The notes below the pieces were generated by a model that saw only the letters and a list, made by a program, of their open reading frames with translations, ran no database searches and was not told the origin of the DNA. From Edolisoma coerulescens (taxonomy: Eukaryota > Chordata > Aves > Passeriformes > Campephagidae): a stretch of DNA of 64,000 bases. The stretch spans positions 1,498,994-1,562,993 of the forward strand of contig VWZW01002639.1 of the NCBI GenBank assembly GCA_013397115.1. Reading direction: 5' to 3'. Positions 32,823-47,514 of this stretch are shown here, piece by piece. The number at the start of each line of letters is the position of its first letter. Positions within the stretch are counted from its first letter, which is position 1. The translations under genes were made by a program, and so were the position numbers.

Positions 32823-35103
32823 GCATTAGGAAGGATTGCTAAGCACAATATAAACCAACAAGGTGCTACAGGATGCAGCTTCAAGGCAAATCCCAAAGGC
32901 ACAATGAACCAGGCACTAAAAGGAGGTTTAACAGTTTCAACACGGGCTCCACAAGCATTTTCTGCCAGACACTACAGCATGTCCTTCATGTCCTGGTCTT
33001 GCAGGGCTTTTTGTTTAGGACCCCCAATGCCAGCTTTCCTAAGTGCAGACAGAGGCTCAGGTTTTAGGGAGGTGACCTGAGTGGCCCTCGGTGTGGGACA
33101 TGGCAGTGCCTGTATGAACAGAGTCCTTTGGGTCCCTGTGCCCTGCTAAGGAGCAGTGACACAGCCCCTGTCCCCACTGGTGACCCAAGCACAGCTGGTT
33201 CATGAGGTCAGGAATGGGAACAAGGCTCTAACATCACCCTGCAAAATGGTTGTAGCACAGCTCTAAAAATGGTTAGGTGTGAGAAGAGAAGCAGCTGTAC
33301 AAGGCTCACACTTGATGCACCAGATTTGGCAGATGGTTTTGTATTTGCCCCCTTAAAATCCCTGCACTGGGAGCAGCACACACCCCACACACCCAGAGGA
33401 TGCAGAAGGTTATGCTCCTTCAGGCTTGTGCACAACAGCATCCTTTGAATTACTCAGGCTGGGGGAAAAGTCACATTATTAAAAAAAAGCAATAACTACC
33501 ACATTGCACATCTGCCTGTGTTTGCAAGTCACACACGTGCCAACTCTTCTCCTTCCTGAGTCCCAGGGCAGTTTCCAAGTCCTTTATCTGAGCACAAATG
33601 ACACCAGTCCTGCAGTGGAAGCTTCACTTGATGCTCTGGGAGAAGGAGCCAACCTTGAAGAAAAGTAGCTTCACTCATCAGCATTAATGGCTCGTATATC
33701 AAACACTCACACACAAATAAGGAACAAAACCAAAGCTAGCAAACCCTCTCACCATGTTTTACAGTAATTCAGCATCTGTCGTTTTCAAAACTAAGTCAGA
33801 ATAAATGTGGCAATTTCAGTTGCCTGCATGTGGCTGTTGATGAGCGTGGAGGAATATTTCTAGATTAAATGGGTGAACATCCATGTGGCTAAAGTAGTAC
33901 AAATAGGGCCAGGCACAGCTGGTACTTTGTCTCCTAACGTGGAGATTAGTGCCATCAGCAGGGGCACACGAGCCCAAAATGCAGTAATTCTGCTAAATAA
34001 CAAGTGCCTGCCAAAGGGACTGTGTATTCCCAGCACAGCCCTAAACCTCAACTCATCACCAGCATCTGAGGCAGCAAGGGTGCCTTAACAATGCAGTTCA
34101 GGTTTTCATCTTCTCCAGAGGTGGAGGAGGGGACCTGCTTCTGACTGAGGTTACCTGTGTGCCAACCCACAAAGAGCAGCAATAGACCCCAGCCAAGAAC
34201 TCAGAATATTCCCCTGCAACTCTGCCAGCAACCCCTCAAATACCTCTCCCCCTCTCTCACTTTCCTGGCTGATCAGGTAACAACAATCCTGTGTTAAAAA
34301 TAAATGTGAACACAGAGTTACAAGCTCGGAGACCAAGCATATCACTCATCTGAAAAAGTACTAAAACATTTCTTTTCAATCCATTTGGATCAAATGATAA
34401 ATTTTCATTCCAACAGCACTCACAAACACAGGCAGCACTTTTCTATGTAAGCTAAGTCCATTCTCTTTGGAGACAGACATCAGGTGGAACTCATGTTCCT
34501 GAGGTCTTCAGACACACAAAAGGTTGAGGAAAGCAAAGGGAGTGCTCTGTTCCAGGCAGAGGCACCCTGTCCTTCTCTGCAGAGAGACAAGGACATTTCC
34601 AAAGCAATTCATGCCCAATAAAGCCACTCCACACTGTAGGACTAAAGGGGATTAGAAATGAGCACCCAGAGTGAGAACGTGGCAAGGAGCAGTAACTGCA
34701 AGGCTTTCACAAGCCCTGTGTTTTGGTTCATGAACCTTCCTTGTCTTGGGCCAGCCTGGAGTTTGTCCTGTGGGAGGTCTCACCCAGAAGGGCAAATCCT
34801 CAGGACTGGCATCTCGTGCTGAGCTGTGGAGAGGAATTCAGGCAGGACAGGAGGTGGCCAGCTGAGAAAACACCAGCACTGAATAAAGCATCTGTAGTTG
34901 TGTCATCAGCCAACGACGGCAGCGCTCTGGTTGCTGTTTGCTCCTCTTTGCACACACACGGCCAAAAAATGCTTGTTCAGACACTGACACAAAGCCCTCA
35001 CTCGCACAGACCTCCTCTTACTATCAAACTATTATTTGCCAGAACTCATGAGGGCTAAACCAGTCTACAGCACTATTTTGTAGCTGGTTCCAGAGGCATC
35101 TCC

Positions 35104-35155
35104 TGGTTAGAGAGAAAACCATTCTCTACCCATTCTCATGGTTAGAGAGACAACC
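35104..35155. repeat. 17-bp direct repeat, 35 bp apart
   Basis: TGGTTAGAGAGAAAACC (35104-35120) and TGGTTAGAGAGACAACC (35139-35155) differ at one base. CCATTCTC also recurs between them. This looks like a partly decayed tandem duplication. Confidence 0.5.
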
Positions 35156-38100
35156 CTGGGATACGTGGACTCGGGGTTTGTCCCAGGATTGAGTCTCACA
35201 GCAGGGTGACACATGCAAACGGGACAAATACAAAAGGGCCCCACAGTCAGAGAGAGTCTCAAGGTGCTGGTTTAGGTGAGGAAGCAGCAAATGCACACAG
35301 AAAGGGAGATGGGAAATGCAATCACTCCTGGTTCCTCTCCGTGAGTTGCTACAAGCATTTAGCAGCTTACAAGGAATAACACCTTACTGGAAATAGAAAT
35401 CAAACTTGTTCTGAAGCTGCTAAATGTGCTGCTGCTTCTTTGGAGAGAAACACAATTAGATTTGTATAAAGACTTTTTTTTAAGGATTTTTTATTTTGTT
35501 TGATAGTCACATGAAATATTTGAGGCTGAAATAAATCCTAAAATTCTCTGACACAGAATTAGGCTATTTAAGGATTAGCCTGGATTATTTGCAGAAAGCT
35601 GGGAAAACCCAACAAAAGTAAGTCTGCCAACAGCTGACCGGTTCTGAAGGGGGAGATATGAAAGAGCATTGGTACTCTTTGTAAATTTATATTCTGAAAT
35701 ACAGAAATATAAACTAATACAGAGTATGAAATGCTTGGGAGTCCTTAGAATTAGCTCAAAACTCACCAGAGGCAGTGGTTTTTTGATTAGGCCTCTGTGA
35801 ATGAGAATCCTTCCCACCATGCCTATCAGAGCCTGGCAACACTACAAGAACCAGCATAGCTCAGACCAGATCAGGATTTGATCTAGAATGTCTTGCTGGT
35901 TATTTCAAACTGAAGGAAGCCAGACATCCTCTACCAGAAGATGAATGATTTATACCCATGAAGTCACCATCTCAATCATTCCCATCCTGACAAGTCTCAA
36001 CCAAGGCTTTATTTGCTTATTGCCCATCTTCAATGGATGAGTTGGTTCCCTCAGTTCATTGTCTTCCTACCCACTCACTTGGGAACAGGCCAAAGTATTG
36101 ACAGGAAAGAGGCCTCCCAGTGAAGATGAGAAGCTCATGGGTAGGGCCCCACTGGGGGAACTTGCCAGGCAAAACTGAATGCAGAGAAGGAAAAAGCTTC
36201 TCTGCAAAGATTTTCCATTGGAGAAAAATTCCATTGTCCTCCTAAAGATGTGACCCAGGGGATCTTTGCTGTCAGAACTGGAGTGGGCACCACCACGGCC
36301 AGCTGCAAGCACAGCCTGGAGTCATCTCTGCTCTGGTTCCTGTTCAAGGTGCTGCTTGGGCTCAGCACATGAACAGACTTTCTCTGCTCAGCAGTGCTGG
36401 TCCATCCCAAACCAAACCTGCACCAGCACTGGCAAACATGGCTCGAGCTTCAAGGGAAGAGGAGAAATGTTTCTGTGGGGGGAGAGGGCAGGATAAGGAA
36501 GGAAGGGGAACAACATTATCTACCAAGATTGGAGCTGCTGTTATGTGAACAGGGAGAAAATGACCAGTTCCTCCTAATAGCTGATCTCAGTCTATGAGGG
36601 CTTTTTTGCTTTTATGGCTCTCTGTCTGCTTCGTGCCAGTGTGAGCTACTAACCATAACTTTAATAGCTTCAACCAAAGAGTTATGATAATATCAGACAC
36701 TGTGGATGATGAGCAAATAACAGCAAAAATGTAATGAAAAGTATATATTTATGTCCTTGCTATTAAACCCAAAGCTATAAACATTGACAGCCCTAAGAGT
36801 AGCAGTTTCTATTGTCATTGATTAATGCCTTGTTTTGAAGAACAAGGAGAAGGTTAAACCAAGAAAGAAACAAAGAGAATTCTTTTTTTGCTTCTCTCAA
36901 TCTGAAAAATTGGCTATTTTAGGTGAACCTGCATTCCTGAAACATTTTCATAGAAGGCAAAATGCCTTGCAGTGGAAATGCAGTCAGAGAGATCTTTCAG
37001 GGCCTTTGAATCACAGCACAATGCACATGTTAAAACACTAATTAACAAGGAGTGTGCTCACTAATGTGCACATTTCACATTTGTTCTTGGGTCCTCTCCA
37101 TTAGCATAACTCTCAGCTGACAGGGCAGCCATAACCACCCCTCACTGCAAAACAGGGGTTCTTTTAACTCTTCAACAACTATTGCCTCAAAGATTTTGAG
37201 GACAGCCAGCCCAGTAAAATCAATGCAAAAGCTTTGTAATTAATGTAATTGATCCTGATAATTACTGATGCAAAAAAAAAAAACCCTCTTCTGCCCATAA
37301 TGAAATCAGGGATGCAGATGATGGCTCAAAACTTAGAAGAATCTTCCATGTCTGCCACAACCTAGAAGACAATGGCTCTGCACCTGGCTCCATCCAGGGT
37401 ATTGTTTTCCCACCTGGCTCTGGGATTCTGTTTATCCCCACAGATGGTTCTGAATGGAAAAAACAAGGTCACAGGTTCTGAATATTTCTGCAATGCTACC
37501 AACCTCCTCCAACCCGATAAAGAAGATTCATTTCTGCTGTTCCTGCTCTGATGAAATGTTCATACCAAACATTTGCACAACTCTCCCCTCCAGCACTGCT
37601 CCCCCTCTCCTCAACCCCTCTCATAACCTCCTCTCTTTGGCATCAGACACACCTGATAAGCACACAGGAAATCCAGAACTGCGTCCTCTTGAGAGCTCCA
37701 GCACAAAAGAGCCTAGAGGTTCTCTTTTTAATCATTTTAGATTAAAAAAAAAGAGAGAAAGGAAAGACCTAACTGAAGCTATAGAAGATGGCAAGCCTGA
37801 GACTCACCAGCCCGAGGTGAGTCTGTGCCATGTCCTGGGACAGACACTGTGCCCCTGAAACACAGACCTGGCACTGCCTGGGTGTTACACACAGCACGTT
37901 GTAGGGGCAGCTCCTCAATCCTCCTGCCAGCCCACTGACCCTTCTCCCCTTAAAAAGGCAGCAGCTCTTCCCTCTATTGCCATTCCCCTTTCTCCAGCCC
38001 CCAAGCCCCTCACTTCAGGCGAGGCAAAGCCCCCATGACAGAGCTCATTGCTCTTTCCCAGGCAGCACCCTGGGCATTAGCCTGACTCACTGCAATCCCA

Positions 38101-41100
38101 TGAGTTCTCTCAGTGCTTGTTCTAAAGAGATTTTTAAAAATTATTTCATTTTCCTACACAGGCAAGGGTTGAAAAGGCAACATTTTTTGTGAAAAGCCTC
38201 GTATTTTTCCTTCACTGAAAGGAAAGCTATTTTTCCTGAACATCAGAAATGCTCGTGGCGCAACACTGCTGGAAATTGTTATTTATGTGCATTATTCTTA
38301 CCCTGGGAGCAAAGATGCCCAGTCCTGTGCACCTTCACCATGGCTTTGTGCTGCTCCTTAAGGGAACTGGTGTGATGCTTTCTCCTTTCTTTTCTTTTTT
38401 TAATAACCCGAATGTTATTATTGCTGCTGTTGTTGCTAAAGAGCTCTAGGGGGAGATGTGAAAATAGTCTGGTCCCTTGTGTAATGCCTGAAATCAAAGC
38501 AGAATACATCAGGCTGACACTGCCTGCCTGTTATTGCCTTAAAGCTTGTTATTAAAAACAAACAAAAACAATTGCTGCACCACCCTGGATTCCACCTCCC
38601 CCAGAACAGAAGGGGAATTCGGTGTAGTGGTGAAAGACATCCAGGCTCCAGGACTCCTTTAGAGAGATTCCAGCCAGCCAAACTCACCTTGTGCTTTTAT
38701 ATCCCAGCTTCTGTGGGAGAGAGGAAATGTGGAGAGTGCCCAGCCAAAGAGAATCCCACTCACTCACACAGTTCTTGTGGGCACTGCTGGCACTGGAGAA
38801 AGGTGTCTCACTGAAGAATTAACACAGAACAACCTCAGGAAACGTGCAAATACATTATTTCCCTGGAACCTTTATAAAATAATGAATTCTGAGCTCTGAA
38901 ACGTGCTTTCAAAAGCCTGTCAAAATAAAACTCTCCTGTAGCATCACAGCAAGAGCTGAACCAGTTCTGTGTAAGGCACTGTGATCATCTGAGGATGGGT
39001 ATCTGCAGCAGGGGATGAACAAAGCCAAACTCCAATGCTGCAATTATTTGTGGACTGTTTAGAACGTGGCAAGCTCACCTCCCACGACATGCAGGCTTTC
39101 GGCACCCCGCCTCCCTCACAAAGCAAATGTCACTCACACTCTGCTCCCTGCCCTCCCAGCCTTCCCAGAGCACCTGGAAAAACCTGAGCGAGCACCAGTG
39201 CAGAGATTTGGATCAAAGAACTCCCCGGTTTGGTCTCTTGAAAGAAAAATATGAATAATTTCTCTTTGGACCTGACAACTGCTGGTGTTTGCATGAGGGT
39301 GCTCAAAGTTCTATACTTTTACTGATGTTTGTGTAAAGAATTTCTTCCTTCCCCCTGGCTCCTCTGGCTGGGAAAGAGGGAAGTCTGAAGAGCTGCATTA
39401 ATCTCTGTGAATCACTGTCTCAGCTGCAACTACTGTTCAATATTCTTAAAACTGTCAGCACCAAAAATATAGGTTTTCTCCACAATAATTGCTTTTTAAA
39501 ATACCAGTAAGGCCACTCTGGGGAGAGCTGTTATCATGAAATAATTATGCCCCTTTGGGATCTGAACACATGGCTGTGCTTTTCGGATTAGGGCAACAGC
39601 CCCATGAATTGCAGCAGAACAAGGCTCCTGTTGTGCTTTTCTCCTAAAGGCAGGAGGGCTCCTGGCCTCCCCTTCCCTTGTTTTTAGGTGGTTTGGGCAC
39701 CTTAGCTAAAAGAATCATAAGAGAGCAAACAGCTGTGACTTTCTTACTCCACAGCCATCTGTGCTCATGTATTTTTAATGCATCATTTTGGCTTTTCCCA
39801 CCAAAGTTGTGCTTGATTTGTGCTTGTGGTTATCAGACAGGCTGAGAGGGGACATGGCATGACATGAGCTTTGCTACATCAGGGCTGAGCTGCACGTGGC
39901 AGGTGAGGAGAAGCAGCAGGGAAGAGAGGCAGCAGGACAAGCTTGCACTATCCTTAAGGTCCCATAGCTCAGATTCACTAAGATAAGGAATTCAATCTCC
40001 CAAGGAATTATCAAAATAGCCTCAAAGACATCATCAGCTGTACGTGAGGAAAGGACAACTCCAAAACCTCATCATTTGCACGTCTTCACCCTGTTAATCA
40101 CCTCTAGGAGTTCACATTCATATCCAAGAGCACAATAAAGCCTTGTTGCCTGCACATACAAATTATTGCACCATTTATTGTTTGTAATAAAGCAAGGGGA
40201 GATGTCCATAGGAGGACTTACCTAAATGTTATCTCAAGGTGTTTACAGATACTGAAACAGACTCAGAGCTGCACAGACACTGAGCATTTCAATGACACAG
40301 TGGCAGAGACAGATCACATTTAGGGACTGGGGCCAATTCTAACACAGCTCATCCCAGCCAGCTGAGGTCACCTGCATCAGTCTCCACTTCCGTGCCAATA
40401 ACACCATAAAAGACCTGAGTCTGTCAGGGTTATTTTTTTCCCAGTCCAAATGAGAAAAGGTTGCAATGTCTGTAAGGTTTTGGACACGCTCCCAAAAGAG
40501 CAGTCATCACCTGGCTTGGAAAGCAGCCTAAGCTGAAATACTGGGGGCCTATTTACACAGAAAGAGACAAAGAAACTCAGGGCAGGGCCCACACCCACTG
40601 AGCAAAGCTCAAGTGAACAAGCCCCCATTTCACTCATGATTTCTTCGACAAAAGGAGGGAAGAAAATGACAAAACCATGGAAATAACAAATGCATCAGTG
40701 TGATATAACAAAACATCTTTGCTGCTGTAATAACAGCCGTGAGTTTATGAACCATTGGATAGAACAACCAACAGAAAAATTAGGCCATTTGGCTGTGGCC
40801 ACTGGAATGTAATAGATGGCTCTTGAGCAGGGATAACTGAGCACATCCTGCAGTGATTAATGTGAAAAGCAGGGTGGTGAATAAAGTGTTTAACACAAGA
40901 GAGCAATATGGCATACAAACCAAACTAAAACCCCCATAAATAATTTAGGCACCCGTGCAAAGATTTACAAAGATTTATTTCACATATAAATCCTCTTTGT
41001 TGTAATATCAGAAAAAAAGGTGAGCATTTCCATGCTTATTTATACAGAACAGAATGGAAATCGCACTTCAGAAAGAGGAATGCTCTGAAGGAATCTTCCT

Positions 41101-41159
41101 TCCCAAGACATAATGGAGCAGCATCTTGGCTAAAGGTCTCTTGAAAACTTTGACAGTAG

Positions 41160-41250
41160 AATCACAGAATAGTTTGAGGTGGAAGGGACCTTAAAGATCA
41201 TCTCATCATGGGCAGGGAACCTTCCACCAGCCCAAGTTGCTCACATTGGT
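41160..41250 (-). mobile_element. CR1 LINE 3'-end fragment
   Basis: AATCACAGAATAGTTTGAGG followed by 'tggaagggaccttaaagatcat' and '..atgggcagggaaccttccacc' is the antisense CR1 terminus. It has internal losses compared with the consensus. About 90 bp remain. Confidence 0.85.
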
Positions 41251-41906
41251 CAACACAACATGATAGTATAACATTTATTTGCAGGCCTGAACTTAACACA
41301 ATGGTTTGGGATTAACCACACAAAACTGGTCTCATTCGTAGCCTCTGAGGGCAGCGTCAGCATTTATCACTGAGCCTGCACTGCAGGTCAGAGTGGGCTC
41401 ATGTGGCAGGCCCTGAGCAGTGCAGGGGTCTCACAGCCTCTCACATCCCCGCAGAAATTGAGCACAGAGCCTTTCCTGTTCCAGCAAGCCCGATTTCATG
41501 AACAGTCTGGGTCAAGCAAGGCACTGTTATTTCTTGGCTGCTCAGACTTCGAGCCAGGGCAGAACTTGCTGTGAGATGCCTTCCATTAACATGACAATAC
41601 CTGTTCCAGTCTGGGACCCAAATAACACAGCTAAACCCTCCTGTCAATACTCCAGTGATTAAATCAAAGGCTGTGGAAATTCGTCTGGCAGTTACACACA
41701 ACTGAGTTTATCTTCCAGCCCTACACACCACTGCCAAGCACCACACACTCCTCAATCTGAGCTCAACCTGTAAAGGCTTTGGAATCCTGGCATACACAAG
41801 ACTGAGAGCAGCAAACGTGTCATTGTTTCCCCTGGGTGCTCTGAGGCTGATCTGCCAGAGTCAGGACAAGATTTAAATGAATCACCACAGAACAGAAGGA
41901 GTTGTG

Positions 41907-41915
41907 CCCCCCCCC
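41907..41915. repeat. C9 homopolymer
   Basis: A run of nine C bases. It is a simple low-complexity tract prone to length variation. Confidence 0.8.
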
Positions 41916-44900
41916 ATCTCCTGGAACACAGAGAGCCCTGGTGTGAGAGGGGGAATTGGGGTGCTGGACAGCACAAGGCACAGCAGAGCCCTCTGCACGT
42001 TCAGGTCACACCCTAGAGGCACATCCTGTGCACTGAGGGCTCAGCCAAAGGCACATCCTTTAGCTGCTGCACATCAGAGGGTGCAGCTAAAACCCACAAA
42101 GCAGCCTTAGGACCACAGCTGGTAAGCGGCACAAGGGCTTGGAAGAGAGATTTTATTGTTTTATGTGATGATTTTAGACCTTTGTCTCCATTCACCCCCA
42201 CTGCACGTGTTCTGTGTGGAGTTCATCAGGAACAGATAATGCCTTCAGCCCCAAGGCAGTGGTGTTCCAATGCTCACATGTATTTCTAAGAGTTCCCAGC
42301 TGTCTCTGAAAGCAGAATAAGCCCAAGTCCCATTTGAGTCCCTTTTGAAAGCTTGGTTCAGGAGCAGAAGAACAAAGCCTCAAGATTTTATCCTTTTTAT
42401 TGCTGCAAATGCCAAGAAAAGTTTAAAATTAATAGCAACCAGCATAAAGTGGAATAAGAAATAAAAGAAACATTTACTGCCTTAGATACAGGCCTGGGCC
42501 CCTGACATCTCCATATCAGGGCAGCATTGTCTCTGCTGCAGCAGCAGGGAAGCATAAAACATGCTCTTACTGCAAACACCATGAATTTTTCTGTCCTTTT
42601 AAACTTCGCTGGGGAAGGCTGAATACTATAAAAACCAAGAGAATGGAAGACTTTCATTCTACATAAGGCAATTACCAGGCCTGTCAGCAAGAGCAAGATT
42701 TACTGCACAGAAAGGGTAAAGAGAAAGGAGTGTGCCAAGCAGTTCAGGGAAATATTGAAGGAGACAGGGTTGCAGGATGTTTTTCCAGCCCCAGTTTTGG
42801 TAGAGGCCATGTGGCTGTAAGATCAAGCTCCAAAATCCCAAACACCCCATAGGCCAATCTGTGCAGGTGATCCCACCAGAGCCAGAGCACACCCATGGGG
42901 CTTCTCTAACACGAGACATGAGGCTACAAACCCACATTCCTGCATGGCTCTGAGGTTATCCCAAATACTCATCTGCAAAGCTGGATGCTGTGATGGAAAA
43001 TCAGAGCCAAGACAGACCCAGATGGTCCAGGCAAAGCAGGTCACGAGCAGGGGGCCCTTACTCAGTGTTAGTGCCCAGGCAGCTCCAAGGGAAACCATCA
43101 CCCCCACTCAGCCAGAGCATCCTTGGCTCTGGAATTCTGACTGGGAGTGGATCAGTGACACCATCCAGGAGCTGAGCTCTTTCTCTGAGGCACAGTCTCA
43201 GCTTTGGCCACAGAGCATCACCTCACCCACGTCCTGCTGTGTTTGAAATCCAGGGGCTGCTGCTATTAATGTGAAATAATGGTCAAGCTGGAAAGATCCC
43301 TTGTGCTTGTAAGACTCTCTTGGATGGAGAAGGCATCTTCCACAGAGCTGCTTGGCTGGGTTAAACCTCGATAGCTGTGCTGGAGAACAGCTGAGGTTCT
43401 GCCCAGCAAACTCACTCTCAGAGATTGACTGCTGCCATTTGCTTCAAAACGGCAAGAGATTAAAAAAAAATAGATTTTCTTTTTTTAAAGTATAAAATAC
43501 TACAGTTTTGACATGAAAAGACACCCAATCAGCATTACCACTTGGAGAATGTGATGCAAACTAAAGAATAAGTACAGAAACCTTTGGCAAGCTCCCAAAG
43601 AAAGCAAATGTGTTGGAAGTCTCAGCCAAAGTCTCACTGGAGCTAAAAAAGGAAGAGCAAGGGATTTATTCCATGCAGCATGTGCTGGTGGTTTTTGGGG
43701 TTTTTTTCCCCAAACGATCCTCACTCAGCCACAAGGGGAGATGCTGTGGTGCTGGAAGCTGTGAGGAGTTTTAGCACCAAATTCTTGGTTACTGCTGCTG
43801 GCACCCATAATTTTGGATGCTCAGCTGCCTCAGAAATGACTGTCCCCTGCAGGCAAATTGTCATCCTTGGTGTAAAATGTACCTGGCACCCATATGGCCA
43901 GTAAGGAAATCCACCTTCTGAAGTGCAGGCAGAGAGGAGAGTTAAGCTGAAATCTCTTTTAAATTGTTAAACTGCTGTTGTGAAAGATTGGGCATAAATA
44001 TTAACACCACTACTAAGCACTTGTATTTCGTATTCCTGCTTGAAACAACTTCTATTGCTGAGCTTTAAGTGCCTGAAATCAACACCTTCTCCTGAAAATG
44101 CTGACAGATCTTTCATTGTAGTGGTGCCACAGAGCACAGCTACAGCACCAAAGCCAGGCTATTTAAACCAGAAAGCAAAGCAGAGCAGAGCTCTGGGGGC
44201 CACCACCACCCTCGAGCAGCCTTTACAGCCCCACAAAACTCCCTGGGGCATCAGCTCAGCTGCCAAAGGAAGGCCAAGAACCCTCCAGCTGCCAGTGCTG
44301 GAAAAATCCCTGCCCTGGCTTGGCAGTGGCACTTGTGCCTGCTGGGGAACACCGAGGCTGCTGCTGGGCAAGGAGGGTCAGGAAAGGGCAGGATTCAGCT
44401 GGATGCCACAGACAAGCCCATCTGCCAGGGCAGTCTCACTGCCACTGCTTGTGTTTTTCAGGAAAGATGTCAACGTGAAGCAGCAGGATCATCCTGACCT
44501 GGCACTGACTGGTTATTTTGGAGGTGAGAATTTCTTTCCCCTCATCCACAAAAGATATGAGGCATCCTCCATCCCAAAACGAATGGAAAAACAAAGGGGT
44601 CTAAGAAGGGGAAGATTTGATATGGGATCCTGAAGTAATTCAGCTTTCCTTGTAGCTCTCACATTCCCTTTCTACACAAGCACACTTGCAAGGAAATATT
44701 GATTATTTCTAATTTTGAAATTTTATTAATTTCTTTTTTTAAAAACGAATAGCAGAAGTGCCTGAAAGAATTGAAACAAACACTGTGCTTTGAATACATA
44801 AAATTCCACTTTCTGTGCTTCTCTCTCAAGCAACTTGGTTGACAGACACAGCTTTTACTTCCTCTGCAGCAAGCTGCCCCCAGAGCAATCTGAACCTCTC

Positions 44901-46046
44901 ATATTGATCCCAAGTGAAACCCTCCTGCTGGGACACTGTTGCCAACCCCAAATTAAGTTAAGATTTGTGCACAAGAACTGTGCACAGTGTTTGTCTCACT
45001 GAGCCTGTTTGGAGGTGGCCCAAGCCACAGCTCCCAGGGGATGACCCTTCTGCTCCATCCTTGACACCTCCCAGGCAGAGTTCCAGCATCTCTCACCCTC
45101 ACTGAGCAGCAGGGGAAGCAGTTCCCTTCTTCTCTCCCTTTGCAGCAACAAAGAAATCTCATGAGGTGTTGGCGGCCTGATTCCTCACCACAAACAGCTC
45201 ACAAACCCCACAGAACCAAGGCTCTGCACTGCAACACTGCAATATTGCTGTCCAGAGTTTCATTCTGTACTCCCAGGCTGGTTATTTACATCTTTTTGGG
45301 GCTTGGAAGAGGCAACACCTGGAATGAGGCCCAGCTTTTCCACAATTTCTGTCCACCTTTCTTTCAGCAAGTAAACAAATCAAAAGGCCTGATAATATTT
45401 ACTCCCCTGCTCCCAGAGTCAATTAAAATAACTCCCAAAAATTATCTTGGGAGTTCCAATGCACATCAATACTGGAATAAACAGAAATATTTTCTGTGCT
45501 GTGATGACTGAAGAGAACCTACCATCTCTTGTCAGCAGTGCTGTTCTCTAACACTTTATCCAGACAATTCCAAGTTTCCTGCCTCTCACAGAGCACAGTT
45601 TCCCTTTCCCAGGCTGGATAGAGGCACCCAGAGTCCAGCAGTGTTTCCAAAAGCCACCTGGCATTTTCCTCACCCCAACCCCTTCTGATTTCAGCAGGAG
45701 CAGAGTTAGGCCAGCACTGTGACCTGCTTTGATAATCAAGGCCTGAATTAACTCAGCCAGTAGTGGCAAACTCAGAAAGGTCTGGAATAACCTGTGCAGC
45801 TCCTTCCACTCACAAAGTACCAGCGTGCAGAAGAGCTCTCTCATTCTGCATAGGTCAATCTCTATCAGATTTTGGAAAATGCTTGGGTTACTCCTCCTCA
45901 ATTGCTGCGGTCTAATTGCATCCCAAAACACCGGGTCTTTAACAAACAAACCTCTGTACACACTTATTTGTTTTACAAAGGACATTTCCTCCTCGGGGTT
46001 CCTAAAGCTGAATTTCTGGTTTTAACAAAGTCCTTTGTAAAACACT

Positions 46047-46062
46047 AAAAAAAAAAAAAAAA
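46047..46062. repeat. A16 homopolymer
   Basis: A run of 16 A bases in intergenic sequence. It has no recognisable SINE or processed pseudogene in front of it, so it is called a simple repeat. Confidence 0.85.
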
Positions 46063-47390
46063 GGAAACTGGTGATCTGAAGCAGAGATTTTCAGCTGTAC
46101 ACTTAAAGATTTTAGTTTTAGGATCCATCTGATCTTTCCAACTTCTGAAAGAAGAGTTTAAAATTTCAATGAAATACATAATCCATCTTTTGCCTAAATC
46201 CTCCCAGTCACAGCACGCTCACCACCTGCTTTACTTTCCCTCGTGCAGCCTGGGCTCAGCAGGGAACAGTCTGTTGCAGAGAGGATTTGCATGCAATGGC
46301 AAGGGCAACTCCTACAACTCAATTTTAAAGTGAGGAGGGAGAACTATAAGTAAAATCTACTGAGATTCATTCCTGCAGCCTTTAGCAGTGGCTGCATGAA
46401 CAGGCACCTGTGCATGTGCAGACACAGCAGGAGCTCAGGGGCTTGCCTTGTGACAATGGTTATAACAGAGGTACCAGCAGATTTCAACATATTTCTGCAA
46501 CCAGAGTTAGAGAAGATTAAATTTAATTTTTTTGTATATAAATCAGAGAACACCCAGCAGAATGTCCAGAATAAGCTTCATCACAAAGGCTCAGATGTAT
46601 GGGTAAAGTATCCATTTACACAGCTCAGTGATTTCAGCTGTTTATTTAGGAAATCTGAACAAAAATACCCTCCTTCCCCACCCCCAGCCAGGGAAGCCAG
46701 CCCTTCTTTGCCCACTCACGTGCACTGCCTTGCTGGTCAAGGTGTGCAACACTGCCACGCTGCCCAGCTCTTTGCCAATATCCTGATGAAAAAGTGTGTA
46801 ATCACAAAAATGACAACAGTAATCCACGAGGATCTGCAGAGGGCATTATTTATACAGGAAAGGCTCGGCAGATGCTGACCTTCCCCTGAGTTCTTCCCCA
46901 CCCCAACACAGATAATCCTCTCTGTAGTTATTAACAAAGACAGTCCTACGAGCCTGATACAGATAAATGATTTAGCACCTCCAGGTAAAACTTTTATGCT
47001 GCATCCTAATTTACCATCCACCAGCAACCCTTCTTTTTTATCAGTCAGAACAGGAGAGATTAGATGCTCCATGCAGATTTTATGTTTTGTCATCCAGGAG
47101 ATTTACAGCCTTAGTCTCACCCGCTGCATTCGATGAGGTGAAGCTGTGTCAGAGCTGTCCTTTTGCAAAGCGTGAAAATGCAGAGCATCACACTCTGAAA
47201 AGCATCAACCAGAACACTCCTCAGGTTTGTGCGAGTTCAGCAGGCAAACAAGAGGCACGTTGCAGTGGCCAGGCTCAGACAGACCCTCCCACCACCCTGA
47301 GAAGAGCTGGTCAGGAGTTTCCCCCCAAAACATCGACCCCCATTGTGGCCATGCCAGGAGGAAAATGAGAGTCTGCTTCCCAACAGCTTA

Positions 47391-47514
47391 TAGAGTCACA
47401 GAGTCCTGGAAAGGTCTGGGCAGGAAGGAACCTTAAAGCTCATCTCATCCCACCCCCTGCCGTGGGCAGGGACACTTCCCTCTATCCCAGGGTGCTCCAA
47501 GCCCCATCCAACCT
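47391..47514 (-). mobile_element. CR1 LINE 3'-end fragment
   Basis: 'tagagtcacagagtcctgga' leads into 'aggaaccttaaagctcatct', 'catcccaccccctgccgtgg', 'gcagggacacttccc' and 'gctccaagccccatccaacc'. This is the antisense order of a CR1 3' end. About 125 bp remain, with moderate divergence. Confidence 0.9.

Noticed and set aside
40240..40330. Possible antisense MIR fragment ('actgaaacagactcagagctg..cacagtggcagagac').
   Set aside because: Similarity to the MIR tail is too diffuse to separate from chance by eye.
44040..44461. The upstream part of a 197-codon open frame as a protein-coding gene.
   Set aside because: Composition is low-complexity and no family is recognised. Only the short segment with splice sites (44462-44523) is kept as a weak lead.
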